Shown here piece after piece: positions 23,286 through 31,693 of a DNA stretch of 64,000 nt. The stretch lies in NCBI RefSeq assembly GCF_900167555.1, contig NZ_FUYF01000004.1, positions 62,001 through 126,000 on the forward strand, written 5' to 3'. This DNA comes from Gemmiger formicilis (GTDB taxonomy: Bacteria; Bacillota; Clostridia; Oscillospirales; Ruminococcaceae). A program made the position numbers and the translations under genes. The notes under the pieces are model-generated. The model searched no databases. It was not told the origin of the DNA and saw only the letters and a program-made list of their open reading frames with translations. Position 1 is the stretch's first letter; each line of letters begins with the position of its first letter.

Positions 23286-24112
23286 TGGTTGGCCGCGACG
23301 TGCAGTTTGCCGTCGATAAGAAGCCCTGCGAGGTCGGCAAGCCGATCCTGGAGGTCGAGGACCTCGTCGTGCCGAGCAAGGTCCACAAGAACAATGCCGT
23401 CCGCGGCGTCAGCTTCAACGTCCGCGCAGGCGAGATCGTCTGCGTTGCCGGTATCGACGGCAACGGCCAGAGCGAGCTGATCTACGGTATTACGGGCCTC
23501 GAAAAGCCCACGTCCGGTACCATCAGACTCGAGGGCAGGGACATCACGAATGCCCCCATCCGCGAGCGCAGCAAGGCCGGTATGAGCCACATCCCGGAGG
23601 ACCGCCACAAGCACGGTCTGGTGCTGGATTACACGCTGGCCGACAACATGGTTTTGCAGCGTTACTGGCAGCCGGAGTTCCAGAATCACGGCTTTATTAA
23701 AAAGAACGCCGTATTGCAGTACGCCGAGCGCCTGATAAAGCAATACGATGTCCGCAGCGGCCAGGGCCCTGCGACGATTGCCCGTAGCATGTCCGGCGGC
23801 AACCAGCAGAAGGCTATCATCGCCCGCGAGGTCGATAAGGACCCGCAGCTGCTCGTTGCCGTGCAGCCCACCCGCGGCCTTGACGTCGGCGCGATCGAGT
23901 ATATCCATAAGCAGATCGTGGCCGAGCGCGACAAGGGCCGTGCGGTCCTGCTCGTCAGCCTGGAGCTGGACGAGGTCATGAACCTGTCTGACCGCATCCT
24001 CGTGATTTACGAGGGCGAGATCGTCGGCGAATTCGACCCGAAAAAGACCACTGTCGAGGAACTGGGCCTGTATATGGCCGGTGCCAAAAAGCAAGGGGAG
24101 GCGAAAGCATGA
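23282..24112 (+). CDS. Nucleoside ABC importer ATP-binding protein, C-terminal part (frameshifted)
   Basis: This 276-residue frame is the second half of the ATPase interrupted near 23249. It holds the second nucleotide-binding domain: degenerate Walker A GIDGNGQSELI, signature SMSGGNQQKAIIARE and the Walker B-region motif LLVAVQPTRGLDVGA. The frame opens MMVGRDVQFAVDKKP, sequence that is internal in intact homologues. By chance or design ATG 23282 overlaps the TGA of the first frame (ATGA), so re-initiation could still yield a two-piece ATPase. The next gene overlaps by 4 bases. Confidence 0.85.
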   Translation: MMVGRDVQFAVDKKPCEVGKPILEVEDLVVPSKVHKNNAVRGVSFNVRAGEIVCVAGIDGNGQSELIYGITGLEKPTSGTIRLEGRDITNAPIRERSKAGMSHIPEDRHKHGLVLDYTLADNMVLQRYWQPEFQNHGFIKKNAVLQYAERLIKQYDVRSGQGPATIARSMSGGNQQKAIIAREVDKDPQLLVAVQPTRGLDVGAIEYIHKQIVAERDKGRAVLLVSLELDEVMNLSDRILVIYEGEIVGEFDPKKTTVEELGLYMAGAKKQGEAKA

Positions 24113-25224
24113 GCAAACAGAATAAACAGCCGCTTCTGCAGCGTCCCGCCGTTGTAGGGGTCCTGGCCAGCCTTTTGTCCATCGTCGTCGGTCTGGTGCT
24201 GGGCTTTGTACTGCTGGTCCTGCTGAATCCCGGCGCCGCCGTGGGCGGCATGAGAGCTATGCTGGCCACCGGCTTTTCCAACATGGACAAGCTCGGTAAG
24301 GTGCTGTACCAGGCGGCACCCCTGATGATGTGCGGCCTGTCCGTCGGCTTTGCGTTCAAGACGGGCCTGTTCAACATTGGTGCGTCCGGCCAGTACACGA
24401 TGGGCGCTTTCTTCTCGCTGCTGTGCGCCATTCAATTCCAGATGCCGTGGTACGTCTGCCTGCTGGCGGGCGCTGTCGGCGGTGCGATCTGGGGCATTTT
24501 CCCGGGCCTGTTCAAGGCGTATTTCAACGTCAATGAGGTCATCACCGCCATCATGTTCAACTGGATCGGCATGTATCTCGTCAATCTGCTGCTGGCCAAC
24601 ATGCCCAATATGCTGGCCTCCGGCTGGGGCGCGTCTAACTCGGACCGCACTGCCGCGCTGAACGTTGCAAACCCCGGTGCGATCCTGCCCAGGGGGCCGT
24701 TTGCGGCACTGTTCGGCAACTCGAGCTGGATCAATATTTCCATCGTCATCACGATTATTTTTGCCATCCTCGTCTGGGTCATCCTGCAAAAGACGACCTT
24801 TGGCTATGAGCTGAAGGCCTGCGGCCTGAGCCGCGACGCTGCCCAGTACGCGGGCATCAACTCCAAGCGCAACATCGTGCTGTCCATGGTCATCTCCGGC
24901 GCGCTGTCCGGCATCGGCGGCGGCATCTACTACCTGGCCGGTACGGGCCAATACGTGCTGGAAAAATCCATCCTCGGCATGGGCTTCAACGGCATCCCTG
25001 TCGCCCTGCTGGCCAGCTCCAACCCCATCGGCACGATTTTTGCGTCGCTCTTTATCAGCTATATCCAGGTCGGCGGTGCCGCCATGCAGCCCGCCTACTC
25101 GTCCGAGACCATTGACATCGTCATTGCCGTCATCATCTATCTGGCGGCCTTTGCCCTGCTGATGCGCGGCATCATTACCAAGGCGGTCTCCGGCCATAAG
25201 GGAAAGGAAGGTGCTGCAAAATGA
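24109..25224 (+). CDS. Nucleoside ABC importer permease 1
   Basis: The protein has 371 residues and about 10 membrane segments. GLSVGFAFKTGLFNIGASGQYTMGAF and FNVNEVITAIMFNWIG are typical of the BPD_transp_2 permeases paired with BMP lipoproteins. The segment FGYELKACGLSRDAAQYAGIN is the cytoplasmic coupling region. It overlaps the ATPase by ATGA and the next permease also by ATGA, showing translational coupling. With its partner it forms the membrane channel for nucleoside uptake. Confidence 0.93.
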   Translation: MSKQNKQPLLQRPAVVGVLASLLSIVVGLVLGFVLLVLLNPGAAVGGMRAMLATGFSNMDKLGKVLYQAAPLMMCGLSVGFAFKTGLFNIGASGQYTMGAFFSLLCAIQFQMPWYVCLLAGAVGGAIWGIFPGLFKAYFNVNEVITAIMFNWIGMYLVNLLLANMPNMLASGWGASNSDRTAALNVANPGAILPRGPFAALFGNSSWINISIVITIIFAILVWVILQKTTFGYELKACGLSRDAAQYAGINSKRNIVLSMVISGALSGIGGGIYYLAGTGQYVLEKSILGMGFNGIPVALLASSNPIGTIFASLFISYIQVGGAAMQPAYSSETIDIVIAVIIYLAAFALLMRGIITKAVSGHKGKEGAAK

Positions 25225-26213
25225 TGATCGCTGCCAACATTATCAGTATGACCATTTTGTTCGCAGTGCCGCTGCTGCTCGTCGCCATGGGCGGCATGTT
25301 CAGTGAGCATTCCGGCGTCATCAACATCGCACTTGAGGGCATGATGATCATTGGCGCGCTGTTCGCCTGCTTTACGCTGCAGGGCCTGGACCAGAGCGGC
25401 TTCGGTCCCGCACATCCGCAGCTGTCGATGTTCATTGCCATTCTGGTGGCGGGCGTCACCGGCATGATTTTTTCGCTGTTGCTGGGCTTTGCGGCCATCA
25501 ACCTGAAGGCCGACCAGACCATCGGCGGCACGGCGCTGAACCAGTTTGCGCCCGCCTTCGCCGTCGTCATGACCTGGGCCATCCAGGGCCAGGGCCTGAC
25601 CACGATCTTCATTCCCAACTGGGTGCGCATCACCCGCGATACCTTCGGCCTCGCCCCGGTGGACGGCCCCAGCTTCTGGAACAACCTGATCTTCAAGTAC
25701 TTCTACCTGACGACCCCCGTTGCCATCGTCCTGTTCATCGCGGCCTACATCGTCATGTACAAGACCCGCTTCGGTCTGCGGCTGCGCGCCTGCGGTGAGC
25801 ATCCCCAGGCGGCGGACTCCGTCGGCATCAACGTCTACAAGATGCGCTACGCCGGTGTGTTGATCTCCGGCTTCCTGGGCGGCGTCGGCGGCCTGGCCTA
25901 CACGCTGGCAGCCGGCTCCGGCTTCAACTCCGACGTCGGTGGCTACGGCTTCCTGGCGCTGGCCGTTATGATCTTCGGCAACTGGAAACCGCTGCCGATC
26001 CTCGGCGCGTCGCTGTTCTTCGCGCTGTTCAAGGTCATTGCTGCGCTGAACGCCACGCTGACCTTCCTGCCGAAGTTTGAGGGCGTCAAGGAAATTTCGA
26101 ACTTCTACCAGATGCTGCCGTATATCGTCACGATGATCGTGCTGATCTTCACCTCCAAGAACTCCCAGGCCCCGAAGGCCGAGGGCATTCCCTACGACAA
26201 GGGCAGCCGTTAA
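25221..26213 (+). CDS. Nucleoside ABC importer permease 2
   Basis: The protein has 330 residues and about 9 membrane segments. GGMFSEHSGVINIALEGMMIIGALFA is the family hallmark, and FGLRLRACGEHPQAADSVGIN is the coupling segment. It is the second permease subunit, co-translated with the first (ATGA overlap). It ends 13 bases before a terminator hairpin, after which pdp follows closely. Confidence 0.93.
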   Translation: MMIAANIISMTILFAVPLLLVAMGGMFSEHSGVINIALEGMMIIGALFACFTLQGLDQSGFGPAHPQLSMFIAILVAGVTGMIFSLLLGFAAINLKADQTIGGTALNQFAPAFAVVMTWAIQGQGLTTIFIPNWVRITRDTFGLAPVDGPSFWNNLIFKYFYLTTPVAIVLFIAAYIVMYKTRFGLRLRACGEHPQAADSVGINVYKMRYAGVLISGFLGGVGGLAYTLAAGSGFNSDVGGYGFLALAVMIFGNWKPLPILGASLFFALFKVIAALNATLTFLPKFEGVKEISNFYQMLPYIVTMIVLIFTSKNSQAPKAEGIPYDKGSR

Positions 26214-26225
26214 TCACAAATCACA

Positions 26226-26264
26226 GCAGGCCGCCCGGTATCCCAGCCGGGCGGCCTGCCTTTT
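26226..26264 (+). terminator. Terminator between importer permease and pdp
   Basis: GCAGGCCGCCCGG pairs with CCGGGCGGCCTGC (13 bp), followed by CTTTT. The pdp start is only 16 bases beyond, so it may act as a partial block that lowers pdp expression. Confidence 0.75.
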
Positions 26265-26279
26265 ACAAGGAGAAAAACT

Positions 26280-27602
26280 ATGCGAATGTACGATATTATC
26301 GCCAAGAAGCGCGACGGCGGTACGCTGAACCATGAAGAACTGTCCTTCGCCGTCAACGGCTATGTGGCAGGCGATGTGCCCGACTACCAAATGTCGGCGC
26401 TTCTCATGGCCATCTACCTGCGCGGCATGACTGACGAGGAGACCGCCATGCTGACCGACGTCATGGCCCACTCCGGGGACATGGTCGATCTGTCTGCCAT
26501 CGCGGGCATCAAGGCCGACAAGCACTCCACCGGCGGCGTCGGTGACAAGACGACGCTGGTCATTGCGCCCATCGTGGCGGCCTGCGGTGTCAAGATCGCC
26601 AAGATGAGCGGGCGCGGCCTCGGCCACACGGGCGGCACGATTGACAAGATGGAGGCTGTCCCCGGCACCCGCACGAGCCTGACGCAGGAAGAATTTTTCA
26701 GGCAGGTCAACGAGATCGGCATTTCGGTCATCGGCCAAAGCGGCAAGATCGCCGTCGCCGACAAGAAGATGTACGCCCTGCGCGATGTGACCGCCACCGT
26801 CGGCTGCATCCCGCTGATCGCGTCCTCCATCATGTCCAAGAAGCTGGCTGCCGGTTCGGACGCGATCCTGCTCGATGTCACGATGGGAGACGGCGCGTTC
26901 ATGAAGGACCTGGACGGTGCGCTGGAGCTGGCCCGCCAGATGGTCGCCATCGGCACGGCGCATGGCCGCAAGGTCGCGGCGCTCATCACCGATATGGACA
27001 AGCCTCTCGGCCACAACATCGGCAATGCACTGGAGGTAGCCGAGAGCATGGCCGTCCTGCAGGGCAAGGGCCCCGCGGACCTGACCGAGGTCTGCCTGCA
27101 GCTGGCCGGCAACATGCTGGTGCTGGCGGGCAAGGGCGATATGCCTACCTGCCGTAAGCTGGCCGAGAACGTCATTGCCGACGGCTCCGCGTTTGAAAAG
27201 TGCTGCCAGATGTTTGCCGCGCAGGGCGGCGACATCAGCGTACTGCGCGACGCTGACAAGTTCCAAAAGGCAAAGTACAGCTATGAGCTGACCGCCCCCG
27301 CCGACGGCTATATTTACAAAAACGACGTCGAGAAGATCGGCAACGCCAGCGTGCTGCTGGGCGCGGGCCGCATCAAGAAGGAGGACAGCATCGACTTTGC
27401 CGCGGGCATTACGATGCACAAAAAGCTGGGCGACTACGTCAAGGCAGGGGAGAGCATCTGCACGTTCTATGCCGACGACGAGAGCCTGTTTGCCGCAGCC
27501 GAGGAAATGTACCGCGGCGGCCTTGTCATCCGCGATGAGCCGCCGACGCTTCCGCCCCTCGTCTACGCGCGCGTAACGAGTGATGGCGTGGAGCGGTTCT
27601 AA
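26280..27602 (+). CDS. pdp: Pyrimidine-nucleoside phosphorylase
   Basis: The protein has 440 residues; ATG 26280 follows AAGGAGAAAAACT. The family motifs are complete: KADKHSTGGVGDKTTL (phosphate site), MSGRGLGHTGGTIDKMEA (the thymidine/pyrimidine phosphorylase signature), and KKMYALRDVTATV with SSIMSKKLA (nucleoside site). It phosphorolyses uridine, thymidine and deoxyuridine to base plus (deoxy)ribose-1-phosphate. With deoD, cdd and the importer it completes nucleoside catabolism and salvage. DeoA-type thymidine specificity cannot be excluded. Confidence 0.94.
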   Translation: MRMYDIIAKKRDGGTLNHEELSFAVNGYVAGDVPDYQMSALLMAIYLRGMTDEETAMLTDVMAHSGDMVDLSAIAGIKADKHSTGGVGDKTTLVIAPIVAACGVKIAKMSGRGLGHTGGTIDKMEAVPGTRTSLTQEEFFRQVNEIGISVIGQSGKIAVADKKMYALRDVTATVGCIPLIASSIMSKKLAAGSDAILLDVTMGDGAFMKDLDGALELARQMVAIGTAHGRKVAALITDMDKPLGHNIGNALEVAESMAVLQGKGPADLTEVCLQLAGNMLVLAGKGDMPTCRKLAENVIADGSAFEKCCQMFAAQGGDISVLRDADKFQKAKYSYELTAPADGYIYKNDVEKIGNASVLLGAGRIKKEDSIDFAAGITMHKKLGDYVKAGESICTFYADDESLFAAAEEMYRGGLVIRDEPPTLPPLVYARVTSDGVERF

Positions 27603-27609
27603 ATTGAAA

Positions 27610-27651
27610 CACCCGGGAGGGATGAATCCCTCCCGGGTGCTTTATTTTTAC
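27610..27651 (+). terminator. Terminator after pdp
   Basis: A 13-bp perfect stem, CACCCGGGAGGGA with TCCCTCCCGGGTG around TGAA, is followed by CTTTATTTTTA. It also faces the convergent regulator gene. Confidence 0.9.
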
Positions 27652-27676
27652 GCACCGTTTGCTATGGAATAACGGT

Positions 27677-28306
27677 TCAGGTATCTGCCAACTCTACCAC
27701 CAATTTGGCTTCGGTGGCGGCAATGGCAAGCTGGAGCTTATTCTCTAAGTTCGTCTTTTGCAGCATATTGATGACGTGGAACTTCACGGTGGATGGCTCG
27801 ATGCCGAGTTCTTTTGCAATCTCGTTATAGGACAGCCCGCGCACAAGACAGCGCAGGACCTTCATCTCGCCTTTGGTGAACTCGGCGCTCATGGCCGTGC
27901 CGATCTCCACGCTGGGCGGTGCATCGGGGAAGATATGCTCCCCCGCCATCGTGCGGCGCACGACCTCCATCAGGGTCCCTTCATCGCCGTCCTTATACCA
28001 CAGGCTGTCCGCGCCCACGGCCTTGGCGCGGGCTAAAACCTGCGTATCGATAAGCGAGGTCGCCACCACGATCTTAATTGCGGGGTGCGCTTCTCGTATC
28101 TTTTTGGCGGCGGCCAAACCGTTTTCGCGGTGTTCGGTCTGCACATCCATCAGCACAAGGTCGATGTCCTCGGTATCGCACAGGATTGGTGCCTCTGCAG
28201 CGCCGGGGATAGACATAGCCAGTTGATACCCGTCCTCGCTCTGAATATAGCTTTCAAGCAGGCTCCGGACCAGCTTTTGGTCCTCAACGATCATAACGCG
28301 TATCAT
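27677..28306 (-). CDS. LuxR/NarL-family response regulator
   Basis: The protein has 209 residues. The receiver domain opens MIRVMIVEDQKLVR, with phospho-acceptor Asp in LVLMDVQTE and switch residues in VVATSLID and SLWYKDGDEG (Lys). The C-terminal HTH has FTKGEMKVLRCLVRGLSYNEIAKELGIEPSTVKFHVINML. The start is ATG 28306 after AAGGAGAGCATTT. It overlaps the end of the kinase gene by 23 bases and is the last gene of a three-gene leftward unit. The neighbouring envelope locus is its likely target, by position only. Confidence 0.92.
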   Translation of the reverse strand: MIRVMIVEDQKLVRSLLESYIQSEDGYQLAMSIPGAAEAPILCDTEDIDLVLMDVQTEHRENGLAAAKKIREAHPAIKIVVATSLIDTQVLARAKAVGADSLWYKDGDEGTLMEVVRRTMAGEHIFPDAPPSVEIGTAMSAEFTKGEMKVLRCLVRGLSYNEIAKELGIEPSTVKFHVINMLQKTNLENKLQLAIAATEAKLVVELADT

Positions 28307-29270
28307 AAATGCTCTCCTTATCGGGCAGGGTGACTTCCAGAACAAACACAGGCAGGGAGTGTACGGTTACCGTACCCCCTGCTTTTTCAATACGGCGGCG
28401 GAGCGAGGAAAGCCCGCCGCCTTCCTTTATCTCCGCCCTGGGTGGTGTGCCGTTGTTCGTGATGCAAAGGTGCCATGCCTGTGGCCGATGCTCGGAATCG
28501 GCGTACAATTTCGTGGCGCCCGCATGGCGCACACCGTTGGAGGTACATTCCCGCAGGATCAGTGCGTAGAGCTCGCGGGTGGCGCGTGCCGCAGGGTACG
28601 CACCGCGCAGCTGTACGGCTGCGCCCAGAACAGCCGCCCGCCTTTGCATACAGGTCAGCGGGTCCTCGGCAGCATCCTCCTGCCGGGCGCGGCACAGCAG
28701 GGAGATGGGGCTTTCCCACTCCGCAGCCTCGCGCTTGATCCGGGCAAGGTCATGCTCATGCCGCAGTGCGCGCCGTGCGGCAAGCAGGGTATGGCCGATG
28801 TCGTCATGCACCTGCATCTTCATTTTCAGGATTTCTTCCTCCCGCACAATGTCGGGCATATTGTCATATAAGCGCTTTGCGCGGCGGTTCGCATCGGCAA
28901 GGCGCTCGTTTTCCTGCTGCAGCGCAGCGTGCAATGCAGCCAGACGGCTGACATCGGTAGCCATCACCTCGGTGTACGGTATGCCGTATTTGTCCTGAAC
29001 AGGGCGCACCGCAAAATGGTACACCGTCCCGTCCGGGAATGCGTAGATGCGGGCGGCCTCATCGCGCAGCTGCACACCGCCGCCGGGACTGTGCAGCGCC
29101 TGCTCCAGATCCGTAAGGGTCTGCAGATCGCAGCCGCAGAGGACTGCGGCGATCTCCTGCATCCTGTGATTGATCAGACGCAGCAGACCGTTGCGGTCAA
29201 AGTAGCAGATGGCCGCCGGCAGCGTGTCAAAGCCTTCCTTGACAGCGTTGCGGGAGATCCGGGAAATCAT
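28284..29270 (-). CDS. Sensor histidine kinase, NarL-type, cytoplasmic
   Basis: The protein has 328 residues with no membrane segments. Residues 1-110 look PAS-like (LPAAICYFDRNGLLRLINHRMQEI, then YHFAVRPVQDKYGIPY). A coiled region leads to KMQVHDDIGHTLLAARR with candidate His155, the HisKA_3-like phosphorylation site. An ATPase domain follows with LRECTSNGVRHAGAT (N box) and GGGLSSLRRRIEKAGG (G box). It overlaps the upstream membrane-protein gene by 4 bases and the regulator downstream. Having no sensor of its own outside the membrane, it may take its input from the polytopic partner. Confidence 0.85.
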   Translation of the reverse strand: MISRISRNAVKEGFDTLPAAICYFDRNGLLRLINHRMQEIAAVLCGCDLQTLTDLEQALHSPGGGVQLRDEAARIYAFPDGTVYHFAVRPVQDKYGIPYTEVMATDVSRLAALHAALQQENERLADANRRAKRLYDNMPDIVREEEILKMKMQVHDDIGHTLLAARRALRHEHDLARIKREAAEWESPISLLCRARQEDAAEDPLTCMQRRAAVLGAAVQLRGAYPAARATRELYALILRECTSNGVRHAGATKLYADSEHRPQAWHLCITNNGTPPRAEIKEGGGLSSLRRRIEKAGGTVTVHSLPVFVLEVTLPDKESIYDTRYDR

Positions 29271-30913
29271 AGGCTGCCTCCTTCTGCCGGAAACATTGTG
29301 AAATACAAAAGTCCGTCCTCATCCCGTTCAAGCTGCATCTGCGGCAGGCCGGGCAGCGCAGCGGGCGCGTCGGTGCATTGAACGCTGCAGCGCAGCCCCC
29401 AGCCCTGCGCCGTATGCTCGGCGCAGAAAAGGATCTCCTGCAATCCCGGCAGGGTCGCTTCTATGATGGCTTCAAAGGCGTCATAGATCGCCACGGCGGA
29501 CGCAGAGGGGATCTTTGCTGTGTCGGTGATCTGTACGGCGCAGCGTATATCACTCAGGCGCAGGCTCTCTGCCGATTCAAACAGGCTCAGCCGCAGCTCC
29601 GTGGTGTCAATATCCTCCGCCTTGTCGCAAACAAAAACAAGGTTGCTGCGCCGCTTGATATAGGTTCCCAAAATGACGATGTGCTTCAGCAGCCGACGGG
29701 CGGTATCGACATCGTCCGTGGCCCTGAGCGCGATCAGATATTCCTGTATCCGTGCCAGCTGGCGGGCTGTGACGGTCTCGATTTTGTCATACAGCCGGTT
29801 CTGCTCGCTCAGCTTCAGCCATTGTGCCTTCTGGGCTGTTTCCGCCTGTATGATGTCCCCGATGTCATGCAATTCCTCCTGCGTGAGGCGCAGCTCCTCC
29901 AGCAGTGCCACCAATTCGGTGATGTCCTCCTGCCAGAAAACATACCCTTTCCGGATCGGGTGGCCGTGAAGCTGGGTCGTGGCGTCCAGCTGGACACTGC
30001 CGGTGAGCGCCTGACGCAGCTGCTCCTCGCGGAGCGGCGCTGCCTGCATGGAGCATTGCACAGGCACAAACGCCCGGTCCGTGATCAGACCCTTGGCCAT
30101 AGATACCTCAAACAGCGTGCCATACCCCATGTTGGATTGGATAAGCCCGCACTGGATGCACGCCTCAAAGGTCGCTGTAAAGGTCAGGCATTGCACCACG
30201 GTCATATCACCGGCAATCGCATGCATCCACGGCACATTCAAAATATGCTTGTACAGTAAAGCATAGAGGGTGGCAAAAAAAATCGGCACAAGCGGCAGCC
30301 AGAGGATGCGCTTTGTATGCGGAATACGGCAGCGCCGTACCAGGTACACCACCGTGAACACGGCACAGGAAAATATCCACAGCAGGCAGAGGTAATATAC
30401 GAACCGATAGGTGTAATCGGGGCTGCCCAGTACCTCCTGCCCGGGTGGGAACGCAAACGCAAGCTGATGGCAGTCGTTTGTCAGCACGAGGCAGAACAGC
30501 GCCACAGGGAATACAAAAATCATGTATCGGTACTTGTACAGCGGGGCGGACTGCCCACGATCTAAAAAGAAAAGTGTATAAAGTGCAAGGGTCGGGATCA
30601 GCAGCATCGGGATATAGTACGCATACCACAATCGCCGCAGCATCTCCGGTGTCTGGGCAAAGTCATAGCGGATCAGGCGTATATCCAGCCAGAACAGCAT
30701 CAGGGCGGCAGCGCCCAGCAGGCAGTGGCGGGTCTGTGCGTGCAGGATACGCCACCAGACCGATACCGCCCAGGAAAAGATCAGGATATTATACAGCACC
30801 GTGCGCAAAAAGCCGGAATACGGCATATAAAACGCCCGCATCAGGACAGCGCAGAGAATCACCCCTGCAACCGCAGCGGCTAACCACAGATTGCCAAGCC
30901 GTACCTTTGTCAT
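29267..30913 (-). CDS. Polytopic membrane sensor with coiled-coil cytoplasmic part, degenerate kinase-like
   Basis: The protein has 548 residues; ATG 30913 lies 8 bases after AAAGGA. Residues 1-255 carry seven to eight hydrophobic segments, resembling the N-terminal seven-helix sensor of 7TM-type histidine kinases. Residues 300-345 look PAS-like (VFWQEDITELVALLEEL), a helical stretch follows (LSEQNRLYDKIETVTARQLARIQEYL), and the C-terminal 120 residues are ATPase-like but I see no N or G box. It is translationally coupled (ATGA) to the complete kinase next to it. I infer a membrane input module for that kinase. Confidence 0.75.
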   Translation of the reverse strand: MTKVRLGNLWLAAAVAGVILCAVLMRAFYMPYSGFLRTVLYNILIFSWAVSVWWRILHAQTRHCLLGAAALMLFWLDIRLIRYDFAQTPEMLRRLWYAYYIPMLLIPTLALYTLFFLDRGQSAPLYKYRYMIFVFPVALFCLVLTNDCHQLAFAFPPGQEVLGSPDYTYRFVYYLCLLWIFSCAVFTVVYLVRRCRIPHTKRILWLPLVPIFFATLYALLYKHILNVPWMHAIAGDMTVVQCLTFTATFEACIQCGLIQSNMGYGTLFEVSMAKGLITDRAFVPVQCSMQAAPLREEQLRQALTGSVQLDATTQLHGHPIRKGYVFWQEDITELVALLEELRLTQEELHDIGDIIQAETAQKAQWLKLSEQNRLYDKIETVTARQLARIQEYLIALRATDDVDTARRLLKHIVILGTYIKRRSNLVFVCDKAEDIDTTELRLSLFESAESLRLSDIRCAVQITDTAKIPSASAVAIYDAFEAIIEATLPGLQEILFCAEHTAQGWGLRCSVQCTDAPAALPGLPQMQLERDEDGLLYFTMFPAEGGSL

Positions 30914-30938
30914 AGCGCCTGTCCTTTCCAAAAAGGGT

Positions 30939-31102
30939 CAGCGTGTCGAAAAACATCGGCTTTGCCATATAGAGAATGTAGGGGCGACCATTGGTCGCCC
31001 GCCAGCTTGGCGCAGCAACGTGCTTTCCGAGATGGCTTTCTTACAAGGCATACGGGCACGGGCGAGCAATGCTCGCCCCTACAGGAGTTTTTCGACAGTC
31101 TG
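30939..31102 (-). repeat. 164-bp composite palindromic element, copy 2 (inverted relative to copy 1)
   Basis: Read on the minus strand it begins CAGACTGTCGAAAAACTCC and matches 6463-6626 over its whole length, including both GTAG-headed hairpins (inner part 30978-31082). It is flanked by CCAAAAAGGGT (30928-30938) and CCCAAAAGGGT (31103-31113), a near-perfect 11-bp direct repeat. It lies between the leftward signalling genes and the rightward envelope genes. The remaining bases to 31289 are AT-rich with no gene seen. Confidence 0.75.
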
Positions 31103-31289
31103 CCCAAAAGGGTATCGTGCTGCCTTTTCACACCATTATTATGACGCAATCCGCCTTATTTTGCAATAGTATTGAAAAAAGCAGTAAAAAGTTCAAAAAA
31201 ACTATCCAAATGGTGGGGGCAGAAATCGTCCGATTCCTGTATGATGAAGTTGACAAATCGTATTCTTTGCAGGGAAGGAGGGCTGCGCC

Positions 31290-31676
31290 GTGCGGAGGAT
31301 CGTTTTGGACGCGCAATACTCTGTGATGACGAGCGCATTGACAATGGCACTGAAACACGGCAGACCGGATTTCCAGGTGCAAAACGCCGGCCCTAAGACA
31401 AAGGATATTGTAAAGCTATGCCGTTCCTGCAGGGCAGATGTCCTGCTGCTGGAGGTCTGCCCGCATCCGCCGCGCACCCTGCAGGACAGACTGCTGCTGG
31501 CAAACGACCTGCGGGATGTCTGCCCGCACTGCAAAACGGTACTGCTTGTGGATGAGGCCGAATATCCCGAACTGGCCACCGCCGTGTGCCTGGCAAAAAA
31601 GGATCACATTGTCGATGATTTCGTCTACGCTTCCGTCTCGCCTGCCTATCTGAGCGCTATGATGGACACTTTATGA
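31290..31676 (+). CDS. Stand-alone receiver-like protein with Asp-to-Glu change at the phospho site
   Basis: The protein has 128 residues and starts at GTG 31290, 8 bases after GGAAGGAGG. The pattern RRIVLDAQYSVMTSALTMAL, then ADVLLLEVCPH and TVLLVDEAEY, follows the strand and helix order of a CheY-like receiver. The usual acceptor Asp after the third strand is Glu55, which would mimic a permanently charged state. There is no output domain. It is the first gene of the rightward envelope operon, 17 bases before the first lipoprotein. I cannot place it in a named family with certainty. Confidence 0.65.
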   Translation: MRRIVLDAQYSVMTSALTMALKHGRPDFQVQNAGPKTKDIVKLCRSCRADVLLLEVCPHPPRTLQDRLLLANDLRDVCPHCKTVLLVDEAEYPELATAVCLAKKDHIVDDFVYASVSPAYLSAMMDTL

Positions 31677-31693
31677 CCAAAAGGAGGACAGCT

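Noticed and set aside
23282-23290. Programmed frameshift in the importer ATPase
   Set aside because: No slippery heptamer is present near 23249; the sequence there (GTTGACTCAAGG) fits a simple deletion better.
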